Source: Perca fluviatilis (taxonomy: Eukaryota > Chordata > Actinopteri > Perciformes > Percidae). From it: a DNA stretch of 64,000 nt. This document shows, piece by piece, positions 37,601 to 50,100 of the stretch. Positions within the stretch are counted from its first letter, which is position 1, and each line of letters starts with the position of its first letter. The stretch is taken from assembly GCF_010015445.1 (NCBI RefSeq), contig NC_053127.1:8636276-8700275 (forward strand). The letters are read 5' to 3'. The position numbers and the translations under genes are program-made. A model generated the notes under the pieces. It worked only from the letters and a program-made list of their open reading frames with translations. It did no database searches and had not been told where the DNA came from.

Positions 37601-39253
37601 TTGGGCCGATTTGACATGTTGAATCAGAAGGCAGCCAGTCGGACTCAATGGCCAATCTGATTGGTGGAGCGCTAAACCGGAAAGGACGAGCGGGATGAGC
37701 CTGACTAACGCCTCTCAAAATGTGACGAAAATCTTTGAAACTGACCTTTGTCGATCTGAAACGAAGACAGATTCAGAAACCGCACGGCTTTTTCCTCGCT
37801 CATTTCTCCGTTAAAACGTTTTCAGAAACACGTTTCGGTGAACTATTTGCGGTTGTAAAATCCGGGAGCAGCCAGACCCACGTGACGCGTTTGTCCAATC
37901 AGCTGCCGAGTTTTCGTTTTTTTGGGGCAACAATACGGATTAGCGCCGCCTGCTGTTATGGCGACGTATTACGCTCAAGTCGGCGTCGCTTCGGTGTGTT
38001 CCGAGGCACTTTTTATGACCAACTCGTGGGAGACTGATCAGTCCGACTGGCTTTTCTGCCGTCAGGTTGGTGTGTCAGAGGCTTTACAGTGTGTGTGTGT
38101 GTGTGTGTTACAGTGTCACTGTGTGCTCCAGTTTACCTTCAGTGAGGCTGCCAACAGGGGATGACTGAAAGTGTGCTGTAAGGCTTTATCCTTACGGCTG
38201 CGCTGCTTCTCCTGCTTTGGTTTCTTCGATGCCAGGCCCTTCACAACACTGTCTTCAGCTGAGAGACAAAACACAGGGCTACTCATCGGAATTATTGAGA
38301 CTACTGACTTAAATCTCAAGGATTCTCTTGTCACGTCGTAGAAAGGTCTCTGACACACAGGACGACACAGTAAGTGATGGACGTGGCGATGATTTTGCAG
38401 CTTGTAGCATTTGGTAACAGACATCAAACCTCTGACATTAATAACGATTAGACACAAAACATCTGCTGCACACACTGTTTCGGTAGAAATCCCTTGTGCA
38501 TTTTTTTAAAATCCTAAATAAACTCAATGAAACTTTTTTTAAGAATACGTTTTTTTTAAAGATTTAATAAGTAACTGGTTACAGAAGCTGTTTGACATGT
38601 ATATAAACATTGTATGTTGTTGTTAATCGTTGTCATGCATATATGAATAAATATTTGTCTCTTTCTACCCTTTCAGTTGTCAGTCTGGTTGAACAGCGTT
38701 GTGTTCTCCATGTACCGTGACAAAAACACAACAGCATCCATTTGTAAAGAGGACTTTGTACAACCTATAGGCAGCAGCGAAGCTGGTAAAGGGTCAAAGA
38801 CAAATAATTAAAATTTAATCTACGTTTACATAATTAATAGACAACGACTAGACATGGAGTCATCCCATTGGCCCGTCAGTGTAACCTTCGCAGATTGGCC
38901 AACGACAGGTGGCAGTTGCTCAAAGTTGCTTTAGTCTCTATTAACTGCTTAAGTCTGCATGTTTGCGTAAAGTAGCAGGCACACTACTATCGTGTTCACT
39001 CTTGTTACGAATGAATGAATGAACGCGTGTGTCAAAGACCAAAGATAGTGACAGAGATGGTGACTCACCGCCCTCCCCACCAGTCCCAGCTTCGGCTAGA
39101 GTTACGTTAGCTAGTGGGGCTCTTACCGGCAAACTCCGCCGCTTGCTCTATTTCCTCTCTTATTTCTTCTTTCCGTCTGCCCACCGCTAATGCGACCAGA
39201 ATAACTAGTGCACCCAGTAACAAAGTCAAGGCGAACAGCGCGGCTACCTCCAT
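30428..39253 (-). CDS. tbl2: Transducin beta-like protein 2, 7 coding exons, complete
   Basis: TBL2 is an ER-membrane WD40 protein linked to PERK/ATF4 stress signalling; the human gene lies in the Williams-Beuren region. Exons in transcript order: 39127-39253, 38137-38258, 37180-37364, 35794-35945, 33955-34081, 31842-31994, 30428-30887. They total 1,326 nt, or 441 aa (human 447), and all phases agree. The N-terminus is a single hydrophobic anchor (ALFALTLLLGALVILVALAV, about residues 5-24), followed by a charged linker (RRKEEIREEIEQ). WD40 repeats then fill the rest: CLDFSSNGKYLASCADDRTV, VRIWSTKDF, FIMSASTDTCIHIWDLKG, FVASCGFTPDVKVWEV, MVTVSKDGTWKLWNTDVEY and FDINGRFLACSGDKAIRVF. The C-terminal tail (MKQRLQQQIREAQSTL) looks helical. 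The donor after exon 3 (GTCTCC) is weak but phase-supported. Introns hold an L1 insertion and several MITEs. Identification rests on residue-level similarity across all exons. Confidence 0.96.
32804..32854. repeat. (GT)n microsatellite
   Basis: About 25 uninterrupted GT units in the tbl2 intron between exons 5 and 6; the coding exons flank it at a distance. Confidence 0.95.
34117..34178. repeat. Short perfect-stem hairpin, CCTTCGGGTC type
   Basis: AACCCTTGTG…CCTTCGGGTC / GACCCGAAGG…CACAAGGATT forms a near-perfect palindrome just upstream of tbl2 exon 5. A related block (AACCCTTGTGTTGTCCTTTGG) recurs at about 34362-34410, and its end AACACAAGGGTTA occurs alone near 18370. Confidence 0.65.
34624..34696. 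repeat. (GA)n microsatellite
   Basis: GA dinucleotide run of about 70 bp in the tbl2 intron between exons 4 and 5. Confidence 0.95.
36174..36947 (+). mobile_element. 5'-truncated L1/Tx1-type LINE with target duplication
   Basis: Plus-strand remnant of a reverse-transcriptase C-terminal region: VIQFKVVHRLHWSKVKLAKF, then CDRCETEPGPLSHMFLLCP and FWKSVF. An in-frame stop follows, and a further coding-like part reads PPTFKMWLINLLYNL and FDIWQPVLDQI. It ends in a poly(A) tail. A perfect 17-bp duplication AGAAAGGTCAAAAGGAA flanks it (36157-36173 and 36948-36964), which fits target-primed reverse transcription. It lies in the tbl2 intron between exons 3 and 4, opposite to the gene, and cannot encode an active element. 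Confidence 0.9.
37490..38079. mobile_element. MITE with CTGACACACCAACC ends
   Basis: The left end GCTGACACACCAACCCGATT and right end AGGTTGGTGTGTCAGAG are inverted repeats about 590 bp apart, and inner CGACGGC-rich blocks also pair. GAGGC flanks both sides, but the duplication length is uncertain. Lies in the tbl2 intron between exons 2 and 3. Confidence 0.65.
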
Positions 39254-39331
39254 GTCGAAAGTTTTCTGCCACGTACTTTGCACTGCTAACGTCTACTTGA
39301 CTACTTAATACACGCTACTGCGGGGGGGAAG

Positions 39332-39359
39332 GCGCATGCGCAAAAATCTTTTTCTTCCG
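39332..39359. promoter_or_regulatory. tbl2 promoter: NRF-1 palindrome and ETS site
   Basis: GCGCATGCGC at 39332-39341 is the NRF-1 core palindrome, 79-88 bp upstream of the tbl2 ATG. CGGAAG on the minus strand (39354-39359) is an ETS core about 100 bp upstream. There is no TATA box nearby. This is a typical housekeeping promoter layout; use in vivo is inferred. Confidence 0.6.
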
Positions 39360-41144
39360 CTATCAATATTCCGCACCACCTGCCGCCCCCTATCGGACTG
39401 GAGGCGACAGTACAATAATCTCTGCAAGTTATTTTGGACAGAATAAAATAGAAAAACTGCACACAAAAATGGCTGTTAACTAAAGATCACAAAAGACTCA
39501 ATAAAAAACAAAAAAAAGACATGAGCTGTGTCCCAAAACCAGACTACATACCAGTTCTGAGCAGTTTTTAGTAATTGTGTTCACACTGAAAAAGTAATAT
39601 TTAATAAAATTGTTGCCTGCACGTAGGGCAGCATCAGTAAGAATTTGACTGCAAACATTTTTTCACATCTGACTCTCAGGGCTTCCGTAGGACACAGAAG
39701 AATGGGACCTTTAAGGGTTAAAATGTGTTCTTGTCAGAACATCCACATCCAAAATTCAGTTTTATTAATTCAAAATTAACCATCAAAAACTGCATCAGAT
39801 ACAGCTTACTGTTCACAAGAAGAGGTGATTATTACGGAGAACAGAAATCATCGATAAAATAACATGGACTGCCGACATCAATGGGTTTACTGTAATGCTC
39901 GTTTAAGAATTTCTGTAATTTCCAAGCAGATGAGGGTTTCCAATTTGACAGTATTTTTTAGTAACTCTGATGTTACGTTAATGTGGTATAATCTATTATA
40001 ACAGTGATATTTCAGAATTGGGGATAATGTGGCCCTTTGCAGATGTTTAAGCACTCACTGTATTTATTAAAAGGTACATCTGCATCGACAGTAACAGTGT
40101 TTAAAAACGTAAAACCTAAATCTATCTAGTCAATCCTGTCAGATTTATTTTTCAGTGAAGTAACATGGATTCAGTGCCTGGAGTGAAGAGAGGTAGTTTG
40201 GCACAAACAAACGCATCTCAGGATTTATAGAGGAGATCAAGATCACAGATTCTTTTCACAGGCATGAAGTTGAAGAATTGGCTTTGGTTTCGTCAGCAAG
40301 TTAAGAGTAGTCATCCTAATCAGATACGGACCTGCTAATTACATCAGCGTTGGCAATCACAATCAAAAAAGGCCGTCCATGGGAGGACTCTGGGAATGCT
40401 TGCAATGACAAAGAGTATGAAACAAGAACACAAGGGTCTGCACTAACTACATTAAGACATTTACTAAGTCACCCTTTAAGTGCAGAAACACATTCACTTA
40501 CAGGGTCTGAGAGCCAATTAAAAAAATAATTTAAAATGCAAACGTCTCATAACTTTACATTTACACTGCAGAGTTGTGTACCTTATCTGAATCAACTGTG
40601 CATTTCACCCTATTCAGACTCATTCAGATAACGTACTCAAATATTCTCGAACATACAAACCAGTGAGCGCTCCACGTAAAAAAATAAATGTTTGAGCCAA
40701 GGCTCCATGTCTTTGCCGGACTCAACTTTCTCCTTAAGACGAACCAATGGGAGGGTCTACATACTGTAAAAGGAAAAGAGAACTTTGGATATGCTTTTGT
40801 TCAGAATCAAACTATTCAATTGTCTTGTCTCTCTCTCTTCAAGTATAGTACATTGTTATGGATTCTGTCTCCTCACTGCTACATTCCCTCACTGGGTCAT
40901 GTAGTCATCCAGGCAGCATTAACTCAGCAAGCTGGTTTGCTCTTTCTAGCTCCTCTGCAAACACAATGTTTTGGGCCAGCTCAACCCACTGGAGGAGGGG
41001 AAGGAATCGGAGGGCTTGGCGGCCAGGTTGGGGGCGGGGGGGGTGTTGGGTTTACAACAGAGCAATGTTAGCCAGATTAACCATAGCAGCAACAGCAGCA
41101 ACAGCTGAAGTCCTCTGAAAGTGGTGCTGGACACAAGTAGCAGG
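39360..41144. other. pom121-tbl2 gap, probably pom121 3' UTR in part
   Basis: No coding exon, RNA gene or intact repeat recognised. The pom121-proximal kilobase is a plausible 3' UTR up to the AATAAA at 40144; the rest is AT-rich with no visible structure. Confidence 0.4.
40144..40149 (-). terminator. Candidate pom121 polyadenylation signal
   Basis: First AATAAA seen on the minus strand after the pom121 stop, about 1 kb downstream. If used, the 3' UTR spans much of the pom121-tbl2 gap. Confidence 0.35.
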
Positions 41145-44100
41145 TTACTTCTTCCTGTTGTGTTGCCGCCGCGCCTGCAGCCTCTGACGAGCTCCAGATG
41201 GCTTTGATCCGGCTCCGATAGAGAAGGAGGGAGTCGCTGGAGACCCTGATGATAAAAACAGTGTGATTAATGTCATTTCTGAGGACTGACATAACATTTC
41301 TTTCTACTTCTAACATTTTCACATACATATCTATAGTTGACTGCTTTAAAAAGGGCTGCACCCAAAATTTCCAAGTGACTACCTGAAACAAACAGTCAGT
41401 CTCTGGGTTAGGGTTAAGGGGGGCATCTTGCTGCTCTGCTCACTTTTCTACAGATCACTCTTCTTCTTATTAACATTGCAGTTTGGTAACTAAGATAATG
41501 CTAGGTGTATAAACTAAGGCCGGTTACACACTGGATGCGTTGCGCGAGCGTGTCAGTTGCGTGGCGTGTCCGTTTTTATTTCGGCTCCCATGTTAACAGG
41601 TTAGAGCTTACACACTGCCTGCGTGACACGCACATCTCAGGCGCAGCTCGAGCCGTGCCGAAAACGCGTTTATGCTAGAAATAGAACCGACGCCTATTTT
41701 TCATACGACACGCAAGCGTGTTGAAAGTGTTTCCAGGCAAAATAAAAAATAAGAAAAGATGTTTATATGTCATTTAGACACAAATACATATTAATAAATG
41801 ACATGTTGATGTTTGAAAGGCTCTATGTTTTGATATAAATGCAGATATAAATAAAAAAAATAAAAAATAGATTTTCTAATATCACACCCGTCAATACAGA
41901 ACAAAATATTCTACAGCCTATTTTGCCGTCAATACTGCCGACATCTTTGCTGTAATCAAATCAGTATATATTTATGTTTAAACATACATGTGTCCAGACA
42001 AGGCTAGCAGCAGCAGCGCTGCATCAGACACGTTTCTGGTGTGTAAAAGACCAAAAAATCCACGCAACAGAAACTTAGACTGTGCATGCTGCGTTTCTCT
42101 GCGTACAATGGTGGAAAAAAGCAATGCTGTAACTCAACATGAGGTTCAAATTGAAGGCCCTTCGACTTGTAATTAGAATCATTGCAGTTTAGGGATCAAG
42201 CATGGGGGAGAGACACAAGAATGAGGGTCCAAAACCACAGTAACAAATGTTAGGATAACATGCAGGAGCAACAGCCCCAAAAATGTTTCCTTCTTCAAAT
42301 GTATGCTCTTTTCCTCAACCAAATCGGTTTAGCCCACTTTAATAGCGCCAAGCTGTGGCTACGTTCGTTTCCACTGCGGCCTCACAGCAATAGATAACCC
42401 CACAGAGTTGCCCGCTGTAAACCTGTGACGGTGTCATGCCCGAATACTGCGTCTTGTGTTAATCCCAGATGTGGCTGTGCAGGGGACAAGAGAGAAAGAT
42501 CTTTTTTTTTTCTAGTTCTTGGTCTTGTCCTTCTATAAACGCTGTGGTTTGGAGTTTACTTTTAATTCTATGTTCCTGTTCAACACCGGCCTTAATTCAC
42601 CGTTGTGGATTGTTTTCAGCTGTGCAGGGGCTGTGTCAAGTTACAAACATGCATTTCCAGCAGCCGTGGCATCACATTTCCACCGGAGAACCAGCAGGAC
42701 GTTATGATAGTGAAGAAGTTATAGATTGCAGGGAGAAATAGTACAAGTACAGTGTGCAGCTTTTCATCCAACTGCTACTACTACTCATCAACTTTTACCT
42801 TGCTGTCCAATGCTGTGGAAAAGAAAAACACTCAGCATGGCCTGAATAGTTGTGGTCGCTTAGGGATCAGCTGGGCTCAAGTACCTACCCCTATCAAATA
42901 AAAAAAAAATCAACATTATGACCTACCAAACGGAACAGCGTTGAAGCCTTGGGCTGGAGTTCCAGGACTTCCAAAGGGAATTGGACCTGCGGCAGCAGCA
43001 CTCTGGCCGAAGGATGGGGTAGACGTCCCTGCAGAGAAAGCAAAACACAACTTGATCAAACCAAGGAAAAAAAAACAAAAAAAAACAAACCGGGATAAAC
43101 CAATGAATTCTACAGGGGACAGAAACCCAGACCGGTTCTTGAAGCAAAATATCAGTTTGCCCATACAGCAGTGTGGATAACGATGGGTTTCCAATTTTTT
43201 CATTGACCCTTTTTCTATTTGAATGAGATTAAACATTATCATTCATATCATTTTATTATCCTCATTTAGTCAAACGATTGTAACATGTTTCAATTTTATT
43301 TTATTTAGTGTTAAATCATAACGGACATTATCTCAGGACACTTTACAGATGGAGTAAGTGAAGACCACACACTATAATTTACTGAGACCCAACAATTCCC
43401 TTCAAGAGGATGCATTTCCAAATTATTGCAGTTAACTTTTTCAAATAAAAAAAAAAGTTTTCTCTGCTTTTTTTGTTCCATCAGACAGTGATTTTCATCC
43501 AGACCAATTCACTGAACTGCTAGTTATGTTTCATATTGCAATCAAATAGACTATAACTGGTTTGACATACAGCGTACTGGAGTAAGAGCCAGAAAATAGT
43601 GCCATCTTTTCTATTTTATTGACTATTTAGAATTGATTCTGAATCAAATTGTGAAACCAAGAATCAAAATTAGATCAATGGGAAAGAGCCCCACCTGCAC
43701 TTATTATAAATCAATACTAATATTGTGTCTGAAAATCAGAGAGCAATTGATCAGAACACAGGTTTTGTGCAAAGAGACCTTTGATGCCCTAAATGCCATA
43801 CCCTATTATATTTCTGTTTGTTTACATATAAACAAACTAAAAACTGTTGTTTTTATTCCTTACCAAAAGCTGGTTTGTCAGTAGCAGCAGCCCCAAAGTT
43901 GAAGCTTCCCATCTGTGGTGCAGGATTACTGGCAACTGGTGTTCCAAACTGGGGGCATGGCATACCAGCACCAAAGCTAAATCCACTGGGTGCTGGCGGA
44001 GCAGGCCCGGAGGGAACCTGTTGAGGAGCAGCACTGCCAAACGCAAAGGTGGCTGAGGAGGAGCTCTGAGTCTGCGTGGCCGCACCAAAGCTTGGTGCAG

Positions 44101-47100
44101 CTGAGGGTGCAGCTGTGGGACCAGTGGTGCCACCAAAAGCAAAACCAGTGGAGCTCGCTCCAAATGCTGGTTTAGCAGCGGTCCCAAAACCGGTTGTTGT
44201 GGTGACAGCAGCTGACCCAAAAGGGAAAGGGGTTGGGGCGGTGTTAGAGGCAGGTGTGGATGATGCTCCTCCGCTGCCTCCAAAGGTGAACGGTTTTGCG
44301 GTTGCTGCTGATGAGCCAAAGGTTGACTGCGCTGCCGTTGCCACCGATGAGCCAAAGGTTGACTGCGCTGCCGTTGCCGCTGATGAGCCAAAGGTTGACT
44401 GCGCTGCTTTTGAGGAGCCAAAGGTTGCCTGCGCTGCCGTTGAGGAGCCAAAGGTTGCCTGCGCTGCCGTTGAGGAGCCAAAGGTTGCCTGCGTTGCCTG
44501 CGCTGCCGTTGAGGAGCCAAAGGTTGCCTGCGTTGCCGTTGAGGAGCCAAAGGTTGCCTGCGCTGCCGTTGAGGAGCCAAAGGTTGCCTGCGCTGCCGCT
44601 GAGGAGCCAAAGGTTGCCTGCGTTGCCTGCGCTGCCGTTGAGGAGCCAAAGGTTGCCTGCGCTGCCGTTGAGGAGCCAAAGGTTGCCTGCGTTGCCTGCG
44701 CTGCCGTTGAGGAGCCAAAGGTTGCCTGCCCTGCTGTTGCCGCTGAGGAGCCAAAGTTTGTTTGTGCTGCCGGTGTTTGAAACGACGACTTTCCAAAGGT
44801 GAAAGTGGATTGGGTGGTGGCGGCAGCAGTAGTGGAGGCTGCGTTGGACATGGCAAAGCCACCAAATGAAGCAGTGGTTGTGTTCTGGCTGGGTTCTGCG
44901 TGGCCGAAGGCAAATGCCTTCTGGTTGGCTGCTTGGGGGTCTGGCTGTGTGGCGCCAAATGCGAAGGTGCTGTTGCTGGAGGTGGTGGTAGCAGCAGCGG
45001 GCGCACCTGCAGCTGCAGTAGTAGTGGTACCAGTTCCAAACTGAAAGGTGCTCCCTGTATTAGGGGCCTGCGCTGAGGCTGAGCTGGTACTTGATGTGGA
45101 TGGTGCTGACCAGTTTCCAAAGAGGGATTTCACAGCTGGCTGGGCTGCAGACGGTGTGCTTGTGATGGAGGTGGTGGAGGCTGTGCCAGTAGGGGTGTTG
45201 GTCATACCAGGAAAGACAGATGGTGTAACTGTGGTGCTATTTGTTGAGCCAAACATTGAGGATGCACTACTTGAACATACGGTAGAAGCTGGGTTAGAGG
45301 TGGTGTAGGGTGGAGGCGGTCCAAAGCCAGCACCGGCAGTGGCAGCTCCAAAGATAGGCTTGAAATTTTGGGCAGGAGGTCTGCTGTCTGGGGCTGATGT
45401 AGCTGAGGAGGTGGTGTTGGTGGTGGTGACGGAAAAAATGGGCTTGAACCCTGAAGCCAGCAGAGGGTTGGTGTTACTGACTGACCCCGAGCTGCTGGCT
45501 GGGGCAGTTGCAGTAACGGTGACTGGATTAGAGGCTGAAGAAGCAGTGGGGGTGCTGATCTGGCTCAACAGTCCAAACACGCCTGTTCCTGCTATAGGTG
45601 GAGTGCTGCTGGATGCCTTGGAGAGCTGACCCAGAACCTGAGTAAAGGCAGAGGGCTGCTCCACACCAGCAGAGGAGGACTGGGACTGAGAGGTAGGAGG
45701 GAGCTGTGGGGCAACCACTGAAGTCGAAACCTTCAGGGTTAAGCCGCTGGGTAGTACCGGTGTGGTTGATGCAGACACTACAGACACAAAACAAAAAGAT
45801 ATATAAAATGTAACTATTTAACGGTGTTAAAACTTGAATAGTAACAGAACAAAGAAGTGAAAATTAATTTTCTTTTAATTCTTCAATTGGGGTTTTTATG
45901 CTGCTAATTTATAATATTAAAAAAATAAAGAAAAACAATTTCTCTGTAGTTTTGAGCTTTAAAATGGCAACAACAACAACAAAAAGTCACATCTCCGACT
46001 AGATGACTTTGTATAGGTTGTTTGTATTGCAAAGATGACTTCAGAACTTTCCTTAAAAACACCTTTGGTTCAGTGATCATACCTGTAGTTGTGTTGGCAG
46101 CAGATGTGGAGCTAGCAGGAATGCTGATTTTCATTTTCAGAGCTTCCAGTAGTGGGTTGGAGGCTGCAGGTGCTGTGCCGACACTGCTGCCGGGGCTGGG
46201 ATCCAGGTTGATGACTGGGATGGCAGAGCTGGAGGCGGTTGGCAGAGGAGCTGCCAGAAGGCTGCTCAGGGTGGTGGTGGTGGCAGAGCTGGTTGAGGAG
46301 GCAGGCTGGGTGGAAGTGGTGGCTAAGGGAGAGAAAGACTTCTCCGGCTCTGGAGCTAAACAAGGACAAATCAACAGGAAGGTAAGAGGTCAGGCCACAG
46401 TCGGCCGGGTCAAGTCTAAAAAGGTCCTGACACACCAGCCAAAAGAGAAATTACTTTAACATAATTTACAAAACAAGCAGGGAAATATGTGCTTTCCAAT
46501 ATGGTGGTGGGCGGCAGAAAACGATAATTTCAAAGTTAAATTCACAATGACTGGCAGACTGTCACTCTTCCAGCATTTGAGTCCATATGTATGAATGGAG
46601 AGTAACAGTGCAGCATGACTCAAACAGTGAAGAAGTTAAAGAAGAAGAGTTAAATGGTTTATTCTTCTGGCAACTTCCACTTACCGGGTGTCTCCAGGAC
46701 CTTCTGGATCTTGCTGAGGGCAGCCTTTTTCTCTTCATCTAGGTCTTTCACAGTGATCGAGTAGCCCAGCTCTGGAGGGGGAGGCTGCAAATCAGCGAGC
46801 ACCAGGAGTTAAGTCAAGAAATCTAGGTCACTATGACACATGACTGAGTGTTTGAAAACGTAGCACTCCTTACCAGAGAGATGTGATCGTCCCGGTGGCT
46901 CGACACCAGCTGGATCTTCCGTTTTCTCTTCCCACCACTACCAGTAGAGTCTGTTGAGGTAGTGACTGGGACCTTGGGGACTGGAGTCAGTTTGGCTGCA
47001 AAACCATCATATAAAAAAAGGACAATGACACATAATCCAACTAATAGACAAATCACAATGTCCACTTATATACAATTAAGTAAGTCTTATATAACTAATT

Positions 47101-50100
47101 TATTCTGCTGTCAGCTACATTCAGTCACGGTGGACTGACCATCAGTTTAGAATCTTAACTATTATTAAGTCAGATCAGTTCATTCTTAGCTTTTGATGCC
47201 ATGTTAAACTCACAGCAGACATGTGTGACCAACAGTGTACACATTACTGTACTCACTACCCATTTATGTAACACACTGCAAGACGTGCGTCTTATGTCAA
47301 CAGCTTAACACAGGGATACTGCCGTTAATCTAGTGTAGGGTAGAGAAGGGTTACACAGGTTAGCTCCATGTTGTAAAATGTGATCCAAAAATGGGTTTAG
47401 AAGTGATACAGTACCAGTCAAACGTTTGGACACACTCTCCCATTCAAAGCGTGTCCAAACTTTTGACAGGTACTGTATATATCCCTTCTAGACCCATTTT
47501 TGTATCACATTTTCCGACATGGAGCTAACCTGAATGAATACCAATGAAATTGCTTCAGTTCAATAAAAGGTAACCTGTTATTGTCACTGACTGGGGCAAA
47601 GTAGCCTCAAGCTTATCTATCAATTCAAATGTTTTGTCAATATTATGCAGCCTTGCATAATCTGTTGCATAGAGCTCACTTCTAAGCCTGAGGAAGTTTT
47701 TTGTTTACTACATAAGACAGTCACTGCAGATAAATGAGACTTACAGGTCACAGGTGCCTTGTCGGAGGCTGTCTGGTCTGACCTCACTGAGGATGCTGAG
47801 CTGGGAGACTGCCCGTCGTCCTCTCTGGTAATGAAGTTACAAGTTACAAACTGTAATGTTAGAATACATGTGGATGACTAACAGGAAACCAGCAGAGACA
47901 TACCTGGCTCTTTTGGAGGCTCCCTCTGGAGTCTGAGAGCGAGATGATCCGGGGCTGGACAGAGGGGAGCTGGGTGCTGACCGCTTCTTCCACTGTGATG
48001 GTAAACATGGAGATAAAGCTCATCAACTCCACTTTATCTGTGCAGTGCCAAGTTCACTTTAATGGACTGGGTAAGTTACCTGGCTGAGGCCTAGTGAAGA
48101 GCTGTAAGAGCTCTGGATAGGGTTTCTCCTGGTGCCTGGGGTTCCTCTCGGGGCATGGACCCCACTGCCAGAGCTGATGGAAGAGGTGCGAGACCTCTTC
48201 ATGATAGAATCCTCCGCCAGTGAAGTCATACCTCTTTTCAGGTTTCCTGGCCTGGAGGAAGGAAGGGAAAGCATTTACACCTAGATTTAGACAGCCCCAC
48301 TATACTTCACACAATGCTTTGCAGCGTCAAATACACAGTCAGTAAAGCTCAAAGACCAGATTTGACAGTATGTTGTCACTTCAGGAAAGTTAGACTTACT
48401 TAGGGACCAGCTGCGATGGCATCCCATTGGGCAAAAGAGGTTCAAAAGCAGAGTGTGCACTTCCACCGCTGTCGTTACGCCTTGGGAAATGCAAATGAAT
48501 TCCAAACATTCATAACAGTTCTACAGACAGAATGTATGAACCAAGTCCTGAATAGCAGCAAGTTGGGATGTCTTGATTTATATTATAACAGGAAGGTCCT
48601 TTTCAGACATGGAAGATATAACTTTGCTGGCTGACTTTATCATTTATTTGCTACATTGATCGTCAGTCAGATATACAGTATGTTCTTTAACATTAGTGTT
48701 CCCTAAAGCTTCACTCAGACATGACAGCAACATTTACAGAAAGAGCCAGCATACTTTATCTAATGCATTTTGCTGAATATTCATCCATCCATCCATCCAT
48801 CCATCCATCCATCCATCCATCCATCCATCCATCCATGCAGTTGGTAAAAGTGAAAATATAAGGAGTGTGCTGGTCAGATCATTACTGTGGTTGTACATGT
48901 TTTTTTAGTTTATTAAACAGATGTTTTTCTTCTTTGTGCATATGTAAGCCTTTAGGTTATTCTGACGGCATCCAATTCAGACTCATGCCGTGGGGAAAGT
49001 GATACAGAAATCTCTAAAAAGGGATTCATACAAAAACACCAAGATTTTTTGGATGGATCAGTCTAGATAAACTTCAATCCATTTTTGATGCTTGCTTTGT
49101 TTGCTCGATGTGGTGTATCAGTAATACGTGCACTGTAAACAAAAGCTTTGAACATTAGGACTCCATTTGCACCTTGTAAAAACATGCGGCCTGTATCTGG
49201 TTACATCATCAAGGGAAGCGATCAATAAAAGACTCAAGGGATGGCAAACACAGACAACCAAAGGCATTTTTCTATTTCCCTTTATATTTTTGTGTATTTT
49301 TCTATCCTATTTATATTTAGTTGTCTTGCATTGAGCTGCTGCGACGAGTGAATTTCCCTATTGCGGGATCAAGAAAGTCTATCTTATCCGTAGGATACCT
49401 TTAGCCTTGGTAACCAGGCTACATTGCTTATAGTGTGTTGGTAATCACCGTTCCTTCCATAGCCTCCTTAAAGCCTCGTACCTTCTTTTGCTTTTCTGCT
49501 CAGATGCAAAGCTTCGGTCCTCATCCTCCACTTCTCTCTTGCGGCTTTCCTTCAACACCTTGAGGACACTTTCTCTGGAGCAGGGGTCCACAGGGGCCCT
49601 AGGAAGCCCTGCACAACTCAGATGGTCCAAACTAAAAACACAGGTGGCAATAAAGCTCTGGTCAGTGTTAACATTCAAACAGCAAAGCCACAGCAGAGCG
49701 CAACCCACAAATCAGGGTTTTACTAAGCGCTGGACTTATGGCAAAACACCAGAAGATCCTATCAATATTATATAGTCCAATAAAAGACCATCGCTATCTG
49801 TGCCATCAATAATCACTAAACTTGTATCAAACTTTAGCTGACAAAATGTAATTGATAGCTTAAAGGCAGGATATGAAAAATAACACGTTCTGAAAGCAAG
49901 CTTTGAAAATAGTACACAGTAATGTAAAGTACAATTTATGTGGTTGGTCTCTAGATAATAGACACAATCATAAAAACATGATGGCAGAGTAAGTGTGGGC
50001 ATGAATGTAGAGACCCAGGGGAGCTGTGGTGGTCTGGCCTGGCGATCTTCACAGTGACGGGGCTGAGGACACCCGGAGAGTTACGAGGGCTACGGAGGTT

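Noticed and set aside
44076..44802. Long plus-strand ORFs (234 and 168 codons) over the pom121 FG exon
   Set aside because: They are antisense shadows of the in-frame minisatellite; the repeat unit avoids stops in several frames. The minus-strand reading joins 12 other exons in phase and matches POM121.
43837..45120. 427-codon minus-strand ORF rich in [11 protein letters not shown]
   Set aside because: Out-of-frame reading of the same FG exon; the low-complexity sequence follows the 30-bp repeat and has no splice-compatible continuation.
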